Below, one piece after another: positions 7,301 to 15,096 of a stretch of 17,118 bases of DNA (its first letter is position 1; each line of letters starts with the position of its first letter). Source of the DNA: JAVBKB01 sp031554275. GTDB taxonomy: Bacteria; Bacillota; Bacilli; JARBTR01. Where the stretch lies: assembly GCA_031554275.1 (NCBI GenBank), contig JAVBKB010000064.1:1-17118 (forward strand), in the 5' to 3' direction. The notes under the pieces were generated by a model. The model made no database searches and was not told where the DNA came from. It saw nothing but the letters and a program-made list of their open reading frames with translations. Made by a program: the position numbers and the translations under genes.

Positions 7301-7309
7301 TGCTATAAT
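7301..7309 (+). promoter_or_regulatory. Extended -10 promoter for the SMI1/KNR4 gene
   Basis: TGCTATAAT is a perfect extended -10 element. The -35 region is weak (TGCAGG at 17 bases, or TTGTGC at 20 bases). It lies 41 bases upstream of the chosen start codon, in the divergent spacer shared with sdpR. Confidence 0.6.
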
Positions 7310-7349
7310 GAAGCTGTATTAGCTCGCTTAAATGGAGGTCAAATTACTC

Positions 7350-8651
7350 ATGCAATTAACTGAATCTGAAAAGCAGCAAATAGATAGAATTCTCAATAAG
7401 ACCAAGCAAATAAATGGGATTGATCCCGAATACAAAATATTCGGGTCAAAAACATGGAAATACAAATGGCCAAAACAGGCTTCCGAAAAGAAACTGGTAG
7501 CATTTGAAAAGGAACATGATATCACTTTACCGCGGGAATATCGCTTGTTTCTTGGTTGTGTAGCCAACGGCGGACCAGGGTTTGCCTATGGTCTTTATCC
7601 TATTCAGAAAACAGAAATGCTTGGTGATATTCACAAAGATTGTACTTGTTTTCCTTCTATGACATATGAAGATTTTGAGGCACTTGACGCGCGCCAACAA
7701 GCAATTTATGAAGCTGATGCAAACAGTGAAGAGGATCTTTTCTATAACGGACTCCTCACTATAGGTACAGAGGGGTGCACCTATGATACCTGCCTGGTTG
7801 TGACTGGTAAATATCGCGGAAGGCTTGTGAGCACTGATGGTAATGAGGAAGGGCCTTTCCGCTTTATTCACGATGAGAACTTTCTTGATTGGTACGAGCG
7901 GTGGCTGGACGACTTTATTGCCGGGTTAGAAATGGGAAACTTTGGTGTAAGTGTTCCAGGCAGTCAGCCGGAACTTCGCACCCAATTTCTCAATCAAGAG
8001 GATAATCTGATAAAAGCAAATATTCTCTCCTCTCTTGGGCGTTTCCCGCAAATTGATCCAGAAACAACCGCATTATGGGAATATAGCTGTAAAACCGAAC
8101 CTGCCACAGAAATCTGTGAGGTAGCCTTGCGACAGCTTATACGAAAACAAGCACCGAGTATTCCAGACATCTTGAGGCTTCTTTTGGATTCCTCTGATTT
8201 GAAACGCAATATTTGTATTCGAGTACTCAGGCTTGCATCTGCGAATAACGTCAATATCGAACCACTTATTCCAAAGTTGTTAGAAATCATGCCAACACTT
8301 TCCGAGGATCTATTTTCAAACGCTGTTTGGGCGGTACAAAAAACTTCGTACAATAAATATGAAGCATTTCTGCCTTTTCTTGAATTGTCTGATACAAGCA
8401 AGAAAATAACTTCTATCTGGGCGTTAGAAAACTCACCTGACAAAAATCCTACAACCTTTGTCAACCATATGCTGCCGTTTTTTAATGAGGCAGATATCGA
8501 TTTAGTGCGACAGGTTATTCTTTCATTGATAGAAATACAAGACAACCGAGTTCCGCCAATGGTGGACTCGGCTTACCAGAAGTTTTCTGAATTTGAGACG
8601 CTCAGAAAGAATTATTACCAGCGGACATGGGGAAAAACAATTGTTGATTAG
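7350..8651 (+). CDS. SMI1/KNR4 (SUKH) family protein with HEAT-like C-terminal region
   Basis: The N-terminal half shows SMI1/KNR4 (SUKH superfamily) features: an ITLPREYRLFL segment near residues 57-67, the glycine-rich GGPG at 74-77 followed by YGLYPI, then GTEGCTYDTCLVVTG and RGRLVSTDG. This fold is common in immunity proteins against polymorphic toxins, but many members have no known partner. The C-terminal part, from about residue 220, is a run of paired helices that look like HEAT-type repeats, probably a protein-binding surface. The ATG at 7350 was chosen because GGAGGT at 7335-7340 gives a 9-base spacer; the upstream ATG at 7332 overlaps that site. The product is 433 residues and stands alone. 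No toxin gene is adjacent, so any immunity role is inference. Confidence 0.75.
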   Translation: MQLTESEKQQIDRILNKTKQINGIDPEYKIFGSKTWKYKWPKQASEKKLVAFEKEHDITLPREYRLFLGCVANGGPGFAYGLYPIQKTEMLGDIHKDCTCFPSMTYEDFEALDARQQAIYEADANSEEDLFYNGLLTIGTEGCTYDTCLVVTGKYRGRLVSTDGNEEGPFRFIHDENFLDWYERWLDDFIAGLEMGNFGVSVPGSQPELRTQFLNQEDNLIKANILSSLGRFPQIDPETTALWEYSCKTEPATEICEVALRQLIRKQAPSIPDILRLLLDSSDLKRNICIRVLRLASANNVNIEPLIPKLLEIMPTLSEDLFSNAVWAVQKTSYNKYEAFLPFLELSDTSKKITSIWALENSPDKNPTTFVNHMLPFFNEADIDLVRQVILSLIEIQDNRVPPMVDSAYQKFSEFETLRKNYYQRTWGKTIVD

Positions 8652-8852
8652 CGACAACTGTGTTTTCGATTATTAAGCATTTCATGAGTTTTTTTGCTTT
8701 TGTGACTCAATGCCGAATAGTCAATTGATTTTTTGTAAAATTGGAAGTTTAGAATGAAATTGAGATGGCAAAAATCACTTTGAGTTTGATAAGATACAGA
8801 TATAGAAATTTTGAATAAACAATTTTTCTGTAACACGAAAGGACGAAGTGTA

Positions 8853-9362
8853 TTGGCTAAGAATTTTTTTCTTTTATTTTTCGGTATTTTTGCTCTTATT
8901 GGAACGATTGTTGTCGTAGTTGGTGCTGTAGTATTGATTGTATCCAGCACAAGCAATATACCAATCATTCTCCCCCTTGTTTTTCTAGGAATAGGTGCTG
9001 CGATTGCGATTCCTGGATGGAGTGGCGTACTGTACCAAATCAAGAAAAGAAAACTACGAAAAGAAGCAATTGATATTGGATATCCTGTTTCAGGTGTCAT
9101 CACGAGTATTGAATCCAATCCTTATGTTCGCATCAATAACTCAAATGTCATTGTTGCTTTTGTGGAATGTCGTCACCCAAACACTGGTGCACAAATAGAA
9201 GTTCGCAGTGACTATCTTGGCACTTACAATCCAGGTTACCAAGTTGGTGATCAAGCGACTGTTTATTTCCATCCAACTCGTGAGAACATCAAAGTTGTTA
9301 AGCTTGGTGAACCCAGCATCTCTAATCAGGCAGCTACAAGATCCTTGAGTGATTGGCTGTAG
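8853..9362 (+). CDS. Small two-helix membrane protein, DUF3592-like
   Basis: I do not recognise a specific function. Two hydrophobic helices lie near residues 4-31 and 36-60. A short basic segment follows (KKRKLRKEA), then a soluble beta-rich domain containing YPVSGVITSIESN, VAFVECRHPNTG and a VGDQATVYFHP motif. That pattern resembles DUF3592-type membrane proteins with a small extracytoplasmic or cytoplasmic barrel. The TTG at 8853 is preferred because AAAGGA lies 9 bases upstream; an earlier in-frame TTG at 8811 has no ribosome binding site. The product is 169 residues. It lies 200 bases after the SMI1/KNR4 gene with no clear operon link and ends before a strong hairpin. Confidence 0.65.
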   Translation: MAKNFFLLFFGIFALIGTIVVVVGAVVLIVSSTSNIPIILPLVFLGIGAAIAIPGWSGVLYQIKKRKLRKEAIDIGYPVSGVITSIESNPYVRINNSNVIVAFVECRHPNTGAQIEVRSDYLGTYNPGYQVGDQATVYFHPTRENIKVVKLGEPSISNQAATRSLSDWL

Positions 9363-9497
9363 CTTCATTACGGATTTATTTCATAACTACTCGAAATCCA
9401 ATGCATTACTTTAGCTTTTTAATTTAGGATGGAAAACAACTTTGGCTGCGCATAGCTCTTTTCAAAATTTTAAACGAGGCAAGATATTGACTAAATC

Positions 9498-9537
9498 AAA
9501 CCTAATCAAGTGGTGACATCGCCCTTTGATTAGGTTT
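9498..9537 (+). terminator. Terminator hairpin after the DUF3592-like gene
   Basis: AAACCTAATCAA pairs perfectly with TTGATTAGGTTT over 12 bases. The 16-base loop contains a smaller GGTG/CGCC stem. The trailing sequence CAATTTTG is only moderately T-rich. The structure lies about 135 bases after the upstream stop codon. Confidence 0.65.
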
Positions 9538-9561
9538 CAATTTTGTCGAAGTGCTACAAAA

Positions 9562-9592
9562 AAACGCTTGTTGATTTTATCAACAAGCGTTT
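9562..9592 (-). terminator. Intrinsic terminator of ftsH
   Basis: AAACGCTTGTTGAT and ATCAACAAGCGTTT form a perfect 14-bp stem with a 3-base loop, followed on the minus strand by a run of seven T residues. It begins 7 bases after the ftsH stop codon and ends the yabS-ftsH block. Confidence 0.92.
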
Positions 9593-9598
9593 CATATT

Positions 9599-11593
9599 CT
9601 ACAGTTTATCTAAGTCATCCTTTTTCTCATTCGTCTCTTCCAATTTTGGTGGAGTGAGATCAGATGGTGGTGCTTCTTCCAAAATCGGTGCTGGAGTATC
9701 TTCTGCTTTACCAGTGATGTTAATCTTCACGTCAGTTTTATTTTCAGCAGCTGTCACGTTACCATTACCGTAATTTCTTTCAGGAAGAATTCCTTTTTCA
9801 AATAGGCTCATGATTTGCTCAGCATCCAATGTCTCAATTTTGAGCAATGTGTTTGCAATTAAATCTAATTTCTCGCGATTATCGGTGAGCAGTTGCTTTG
9901 CTTCTGCATAGCATTCTTTAATAATTGACTGGATTTCTTCATCTATTTGATATGCGATTGCATCAGAGTAGCTTTGTTCACTTTGGAAATCACGCCCCAA
10001 GAAGACTTGGTGCTGTGGTTGCCCAAATTGCATTGGACCAAGCTTATCGCTCATTCCATACTCAGTAACCATTCTGCGAGCAATACTAGTTGCTCGTTGG
10101 AAATCGTTATGTGCTCCAGTACTTACTTCACCGAAGACGATATCCTCGGCAACACGACCGCCCAGTAATCCAGTGATCTTATTCAGTAATTCTGGCTTTG
10201 TCATCAAGAAACGATCTTCTTTTGGAAGCATTACTGCATATCCACCAGCTTGACCACGAGGAACAATGGTAACCTTATGAACAATGTCTGCTTCACTTAA
10301 AGTTAAGCCAATGATTGTATGCCCTGCTTCATGGAAAGCAACGATCTTACGTTCCTTCTCAGAGATTACTCGGCTCGTTTTGGCTGGCCCTGCAATTACA
10401 CGATCTGTTGCTTCATCAATATCTGTCATATCAATTAATTTCTTGTCACGACGCGCCGCAATAAGTGCCGCTTCGTTTAATAAGTTTTCTAAGTCAGCTC
10501 CAGAGAAACCAGGAGTCCGTTGTGAAATTGCTTTCAAATCAACAGAGCTGTCCAAGGGTTTGTTCTTTGCATGCACATTTAGAACTGCTTCACGACCTCT
10601 TACATCCGGTACATCTACAGTGATTTGACGGTCAAAACGTCCTGGACGCAGTAATGCTGGGTCAAGAATATCAGCACGGTTTGTAGCTGCTATAATGATG
10701 ACTCCCTCATTTTCACCAAAGCCATCCATTTCCACAAGCAATTGATTTAGTGTTTGCTCTCGTTCATCATGTCCGCCACCGAGGCCTGCGCCACGCTGAC
10801 GTCCTACAGCATCTATTTCGTCAATAAAGATCATTGCTGGAGAATTCTTCTTTGCAGTCTCGAAAAGATCACGCACACGGCTTGCCCCGACACCCACAAA
10901 CATTTCCACAAAGTCTGATCCACTAATTGAGAAGAATGGTACGCCTGCTTCGCCTGCAACAGCTCGAGCAAGAAGTGTCTTACCAGTTCCTGGTGGTCCA
11001 ACAAGAAGGACTCCCCTTGGAATACGTGCTCCTAGCTCAACAAATTTGCGTGGATCTTTCAAGAAATCAACGATTTCCACAAGCTCTTGCTTTTCTTCAT
11101 CGGCTCCAGCTACGTCTTTAAATGTGATTTTCTTCTTTTCCTGGCTAAACAGCTTTGCCTTACTCTTACCAAAATTCATGACCTTGTTGCCGCCACCCTG
11201 TGACTGATTCAACAGGAAGAAGAATAGGACGAATAAAAGTATCAGTGGTAGAATTCCTGACAAAATGGAAATCCACATGCTCTGCTCTTTTGCTGGAGCA
11301 ATATTTAATTTCACTTCTTTTTCTTTCAGAAGTGCATCTGCTCTTACCATTTGTTCTGATGCGATATGCGTTATGTATGTTTTGTCGTTTGAATATTTTC
11401 CCGTTACCTTGTATACACCACGAAGTACTTGTGCATCCACAGTCTTAATATCACCACTTTCAAGTGAAGTGAAGAACTTATCTGTGGAAATTTCATCTGG
11501 CTTTTCGCTGCCATTGCTGAATACTAAGACCAGCGAAACAATTACAAGAACCACCAGCACGTAGATAACACCATTTTCAACAATACGTTTCAT
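9599..11593 (-). CDS. ftsH: ATP-dependent zinc metalloprotease FtsH
   Basis: FtsH is the membrane-anchored AAA+ protease that forms hexamers and degrades regulatory and misfolded membrane proteins; in Bacillus it also affects sporulation. The 664-residue protein has TM1 near residues 8-27, an extracytoplasmic domain, and TM2 near 108-128. The AAA+ module has Walker A GPPGTGKT at 199-206, Walker B with D258-E259, and the second region of homology with arginine fingers (LLRPGRFDR). The zinc metalloprotease motif HEAGH is at 421-425. The acidic, proline-rich tail after about residue 605 is variable in the family. AGGAGG lies just upstream of the ATG. It follows hpt by 226 bases and has its own likely promoter. 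The coaX gene normally found downstream in B. subtilis is absent. Confidence 0.98.
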   Translation of the reverse strand: MKRIVENGVIYVLVVLVIVSLVLVFSNGSEKPDEISTDKFFTSLESGDIKTVDAQVLRGVYKVTGKYSNDKTYITHIASEQMVRADALLKEKEVKLNIAPAKEQSMWISILSGILPLILLFVLFFFLLNQSQGGGNKVMNFGKSKAKLFSQEKKKITFKDVAGADEEKQELVEIVDFLKDPRKFVELGARIPRGVLLVGPPGTGKTLLARAVAGEAGVPFFSISGSDFVEMFVGVGASRVRDLFETAKKNSPAMIFIDEIDAVGRQRGAGLGGGHDEREQTLNQLLVEMDGFGENEGVIIIAATNRADILDPALLRPGRFDRQITVDVPDVRGREAVLNVHAKNKPLDSSVDLKAISQRTPGFSGADLENLLNEAALIAARRDKKLIDMTDIDEATDRVIAGPAKTSRVISEKERKIVAFHEAGHTIIGLTLSEADIVHKVTIVPRGQAGGYAVMLPKEDRFLMTKPELLNKITGLLGGRVAEDIVFGEVSTGAHNDFQRATSIARRMVTEYGMSDKLGPMQFGQPQHQVFLGRDFQSEQSYSDAIAYQIDEEIQSIIKECYAEAKQLLTDNREKLDLIANTLLKIETLDAEQIMSLFEKGILPERNYGNGNVTAAENKTDVKINITGKAEDTPAPILEEAPPSDLTPPKLEETNEKKDDLDKL

Positions 11594-11662
11594 TTTTACC
11601 TCCTAAAACTAGGCCTTTCCCTCTTAAAATTTCGCGCAATATGTATTTCTAATTAGCTTATT

Positions 11663-11691
11663 ATAGGAATGAAACAAATTGTTATTCCTAT
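11663..11691. repeat. Nested inverted repeat in the ftsH leader
   Basis: ATAGGAAT (11663-11670) and ATTCCTAT (11684-11691) are perfect inverted copies flanking an inner AACAA/TTGTT pair, with a two-base bulge between the stems. It lies about 70 bases upstream of the ftsH start, between the likely -10 and the ribosome binding site. No T-run follows on the minus strand, so it looks like an mRNA leader stem or operator rather than a terminator. Confidence 0.45.
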
Positions 11692-11718
11692 TAGGTAAAT
11701 CTTTTAACCATAAAGGTG

Positions 11719-11724
11719 ATTTTA
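11719..11724 (-). promoter_or_regulatory. Possible -10 box of an ftsH promoter
   Basis: On the minus strand GTGGTAAAATCACC contains TAAAAT, about 125 bases upstream of the ftsH ATG, in a gap long enough to need its own promoter. The -35 region 17 bases upstream (ATGCTT) is poor, so this assignment is weak. Confidence 0.4.
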
Positions 11725-11819
11725 CCACACTTTCATAAAAAAAGCATGAACAATATTTGTGAAGGAATTAGTTTTTATAAAAATATTCTATTTATATGTC
11801 CTCAGTGTGAAGTAATGAC

Positions 11820-12365
11820 TTATTTTTGATAAATTGCTGGCTTAAGCACGCCAACATACGGCAGGTTTCGGTAGCGTTCTTGGTAATCCAAGCCATAGCC
11901 GACAACGAATTCGTTTGGAACTGTGAAGCAGCAGTAATCAGGAGTGATCTCAACCTTCCTGCCAGAGGGCTTGTCTAATAGAGTTACGATCTTTACGGAT
12001 TTTGCTTTGCGGTACCGTAGCAAATCTGCCAAATAGGTGAGTGTTAAACCAGTATCAACAATATCTTCAACAATGAGTACATCTCTGCCTTCGACAGCAT
12101 TATTTAAGTCCTTAATAATCTTCACTTGCCCAGAAGATACTGTTGCATCGCCATAACTTGAAACATCCATGAAATCAAGTTCTATGTGAATATCCATTTT
12201 CTTGATTAGATCCATCATAAATGGCAGCGAACCCTTGAGAACTCCTATTACAAGAGGATTCTTGTCTTTGTAATCTACTGCGATCTGGGGTCCCACCACT
12301 GCCAGTTTTGCCAGAATCTCCTCTTCCGAAACGAGAATTTGTAGAATATCTTGATGCATGGTCAT
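11820..12365 (-). CDS. hpt: Hypoxanthine-guanine phosphoribosyltransferase
   Basis: Hpt transfers the phosphoribosyl group from PRPP to hypoxanthine or guanine, giving IMP or GMP in purine salvage in the cytoplasm. The 181-residue length is normal. The pyrophosphate-binding loop LKGS is at 43-46, the PRPP-binding motif EDIVDTG at 100-106, and the base-contacting C-terminal FVVGYGLDYQERYRNLPYVG segment is complete. GAGGGAG lies 6 bases upstream of the ATG at 12365; a second ATG two codons later has a longer spacer. It follows tilS by only 12 bases, so the two are co-transcribed, as in B. subtilis, where the two proteins have been reported to act together on ftsH transcription. No strong terminator is seen after it. 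Confidence 0.97.
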   Translation of the reverse strand: MTMHQDILQILVSEEEILAKLAVVGPQIAVDYKDKNPLVIGVLKGSLPFMMDLIKKMDIHIELDFMDVSSYGDATVSSGQVKIIKDLNNAVEGRDVLIVEDIVDTGLTLTYLADLLRYRKAKSVKIVTLLDKPSGRKVEITPDYCCFTVPNEFVVGYGLDYQERYRNLPYVGVLKPAIYQK

Positions 12366-12377
12366 GATTTACTCCCT

Positions 12378-13829
12378 CTATTCCAGCATTGTCAATTTGG
12401 TACTGCTAGAAAATTTTGATTTGTTTTGAATCGTAGAATTCGATAAATGAAATGTTAGCCACACATATGGTTGTTCACTTTCCGGAATTCCAGCAGCAAT
12501 TGCCAATCCAGGCACCCATAAGATTTCTGTTAGTTCTTTTCGCTGCGTGGTGACAATCGGCCAACTTTCTCTTAATTCAATTGGAATTTGTTTCTCAAGA
12601 AATAGCTTTTTGACTTTCTTTCGCCCCAAATTGGTGAGTAGAATTCGATCACCATTATGCTTATTACGAACGCGAAGGGGAAACAACTTTGTTGGGATAC
12701 AAACAGTGTTTAGCCTACTCTCCGTAGGAATTGGTTCTTCGATTTCCTTCACTAACCTTGCTTCAATATAATCACCATTTGGTAATTGGACTATGCCTTC
12801 AATCGGAATAGTAGAATCATATTGCCAAGTTGTTGGTTGCTCAAATCTGAAAATTAATTCCCCAAATGACTTGATCACATAGAAATTCTTTTGTAGCTGC
12901 AAGATTGCTGATGGCTCGATTGCTGTTACAAGCGTTTGAATCATTTTGATGTGTACATTCGAGTGTGTAAAAGCGCGTTTGCTACAAAGATATTCTAATA
13001 TTAGTGTAAGTACTCGTCTTTGTAAAGGTTCAACCAAATTTGACACGTCATCGAGATTGATTACATAGCGATTTCCAGCTGCCTCGATTGCGATTTTCTT
13101 AAAATGTTCTTTCGCTAGCTGCGCTAAGAACGCATTGTCCTCATGTACCATTTGATAGAATTCAGCAAAATGAGATAGCGCCTGCTGGTTTTCTTCTTTA
13201 ATTAAAGGAAGGATTTTGTGCCGAACCCGATTGCGTGTGTAGTATGATTTTGCATTGCTTTCATCTTCAAAATAGGAATAGCCATGTTCTTCACAATACG
13301 TGATGATTTCTTGCTTTGTAACCGATAAGAAAGGTCTGACAACTTGCCCAGTTGCAAATCCTCTTGAAAATGGAATACCAATTTTCTCAGGGGAAGCTGC
13401 TCCTCTTGTTAAATGCATCAATATTGTTTCCGCTTGATCATCTAAATGATGTGCTAACGCTAATTTATCTGCTTGAAATTTCTGCATTACTTCTGTGTAG
13501 AATTTATAGCGCAAATTTCGTGCTACCAGCTGCGGATTTTCATTTGTCAAAGTAATTTCTGCTGGTACATCAATCTGTGCCCCTTCGAAAGTCACGCCTA
13601 GCTCTCCACAAATTTCTTTGACAAAACGATACTCCGTTTCTGAAGCCTCTCGGAACATATGATTCACATGAGCCACAATTAATTGCCAGTCATTATCTTT
13701 TGCCAGCACTTGCAGAAAATAGAGCAACATCAAAGAATCAACCCCACCTGAAACTCCGATCACAATTGTTTCTTTTGGGTTGAATAAATGATGTTGACGA
13801 ATAAAGTTCTGTACCTTTTTCACAAACAT
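12378..13829 (-). CDS. tilS: tRNA(Ile)-lysidine synthase TilS
   Basis: TilS attaches lysine to the wobble cytidine (C34) of the tRNA-Ile with anticodon CAU, using ATP, so that it reads AUA codons. It is essential. The N-type ATP pyrophosphatase PP-loop SGGVDS is at residues 27-32, followed by the family sequence HVNHMFR and the AHHLDDQAETILM segment, with an RPFLSVTK motif beyond. The C-terminal half contains the TilS substrate-specificity domains, including FPLRVRNKHNGDRILL. The ATG at 13829 was chosen because AAGGA lies 9 bases upstream and the protein then begins like known TilS proteins; an in-frame GTG at 13868 has no site. The length of 483 residues is normal. Confidence 0.96.
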   Translation of the reverse strand: MFVKKVQNFIRQHHLFNPKETIVIGVSGGVDSLMLLYFLQVLAKDNDWQLIVAHVNHMFREASETEYRFVKEICGELGVTFEGAQIDVPAEITLTNENPQLVARNLRYKFYTEVMQKFQADKLALAHHLDDQAETILMHLTRGAASPEKIGIPFSRGFATGQVVRPFLSVTKQEIITYCEEHGYSYFEDESNAKSYYTRNRVRHKILPLIKEENQQALSHFAEFYQMVHEDNAFLAQLAKEHFKKIAIEAAGNRYVINLDDVSNLVEPLQRRVLTLILEYLCSKRAFTHSNVHIKMIQTLVTAIEPSAILQLQKNFYVIKSFGELIFRFEQPTTWQYDSTIPIEGIVQLPNGDYIEARLVKEIEEPIPTESRLNTVCIPTKLFPLRVRNKHNGDRILLTNLGRKKVKKLFLEKQIPIELRESWPIVTTQRKELTEILWVPGLAIAAGIPESEQPYVWLTFHLSNSTIQNKSKFSSSTKLTMLE

Positions 13830-13935
13830 AGTGGTGTGTCCTTCGCTTTGATTAATTAAACTTACCACTACTAACCCATAGATTCAACTGATCGATTGAA
13901 TCTTACCCTCAATGTTCAAAATTGTTTTTGTAGAT

Positions 13936-13952
13936 TAAACAAGTCTTGTTTA
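13936..13952. promoter_or_regulatory. 17-bp perfect palindrome upstream of tilS
   Basis: TAAACAAG and CTTGTTTA flank a single central base. On the minus strand the palindrome lies just after TTGACG and before TAATCT, a weak -35/-10 pair at 16 bases, so it would occupy the spacer of a possible tilS promoter. The regulator is unknown and chance is not excluded in AT-rich DNA. Confidence 0.3.
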
Positions 13953-14118
13953 GCGTCAAAGAACTGTTCATCCAATGTTTATTGTTTTCTGAAGCAATAA
14001 ATACTACAATTTCTTTAAGTAGAAACTTGGCTAGTAACTTTTTGAGCTTTTGAGGTTGACAACCATTCGCCTTGTTGAGTACTCGCGCTTTCAAAAATAG
14101 ATTGTAGAGACTTTTGAA

Positions 14119-15096
14119 TCATAAATATTTGAGAAATAGATATAGTGTCATCAACATCATTGTTAGAAAAACCGCTTCGAAGTAATACCAGCCTTTGCTA
14201 GTGCGTCTGCTTTGACGCATTGGTTTTGATATTGTGGGTTGTATAATTGGAAGCTTTTGTTGGTATGGGATTAGCACAGTTCTCAGTTCCTTTGCTGATT
14301 CAAATTCTCCTTTTAGCGCTTGCAACAGAACAGGTCGCAGTCGCTTTGTGCTCGAATGCTGCCCGATGATTGCGGTAAGTTGCTGCAGCCCTCCCATGTT
14401 CTTGAGTTGTTTCTTTCCTTGATGTAGGTGTATCATCATCATTGCCACTGCAAATAGATCGTACTTTGCATCCGCTTTCCGATCACCCAGCCCCCAATAA
14501 CCACGATCGTAGTAATCCGTGAACTCTTTAATTGCACGCCCTTCCTTGGTTGTACCACCGACGTCAATAAATCGCAATCGCTGTTCTTTCGTGACAATTA
14601 AGTTATCGGGTTTTAAATCTCCGAAAATCCAGCCTGCATCATGTAATTTCTCTAAGCTTGCTAGCAAATCGACAACCAAGCGTTCCACCATTATTTGATT
14701 GCCTTGAGTCACATAAGTTAAGAAATTTGCCCCTTGAATATATTCCATCACATAGAATGGAATAATTCTTCCGCTGTATTCAAAGTCGTCCACATCCATT
14801 AAACAAGGCCCAAGAGTCGCTTGAGCCTTTGTTTGTGGAAGAGGGTAATTCATCTGTGAGTTTGGTTTGGTCAGTGCCCCTAATGATTTCAGCACATTTA
14901 CTTCAGCTGCTATCACGGTGCTATTCTCACTGAATTTCAATGCAGTATGTCCGTGACTCCCTTTGGCAAGGTATACTGAACCATTTGCACCATGACCTAA
15001 TTCACGGATAATCAGATAATCATGCTGATGCCACTTTCCTCTGATCACCATGCCTGTACGAATATTAAATGGTTTCTTCGAGATAGGATTCATCAT
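14119..15096 (-). CDS. yabT: YabT-like Hanks-type serine/threonine protein kinase
   Basis: The 325-residue protein has a compact kinase domain. The glycine loop GHGANGSVY is at 34-42, the ATP-anchoring lysine at 54 (ALKF), the helix-C glutamate at about 65, and the catalytic loop GDLKPDN at 159-165 with D160, where HRD is replaced by FGD. The metal-binding DFG appears as DVG at 178-180. After a basic linker (KPMRQSRRTSK) one transmembrane helix lies near 302-323, so it is tail-anchored. B. subtilis YabT has the same layout; it is DNA-activated, active in sporulation and phosphorylates RecA. The start lies inside the end of yabS (32-base overlap) with a weak ribosome binding site, indicating translational coupling. 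Assignment rests on motifs and synteny. Confidence 0.92.
   Translation of the reverse strand: MMNPISKKPFNIRTGMVIRGKWHQHDYLIIRELGHGANGSVYLAKGSHGHTALKFSENSTVIAAEVNVLKSLGALTKPNSQMNYPLPQTKAQATLGPCLMDVDDFEYSGRIIPFYVMEYIQGANFLTYVTQGNQIMVERLVVDLLASLEKLHDAGWIFGDLKPDNLIVTKEQRLRFIDVGGTTKEGRAIKEFTDYYDRGYWGLGDRKADAKYDLFAVAMMMIHLHQGKKQLKNMGGLQQLTAIIGQHSSTKRLRPVLLQALKGEFESAKELRTVLIPYQQKLPIIQPTISKPMRQSRRTSKGWYYFEAVFLTMMLMTLYLFLKYL

Noticed and set aside
8648..9118. A 156-codon minus-strand frame opposite the DUF3592-like gene.
   Set aside because: It is a shadow frame of the plus-strand gene, without a ribosome binding site or membrane-protein logic of its own.
6060..9600. CRISPR array, tRNA or rRNA genes in the accessory half.
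   Set aside because: No regularly spaced direct repeats and no cloverleaf or rRNA-like sequence were seen here or elsewhere in the window.
13909..14094. A 61-codon minus-strand frame between yabT and tilS starting at TTG.
   Set aside because: No ribosome binding site, no recognisable family, and it competes with the frame coupled to yabT by ATGA; not listed as a gene.
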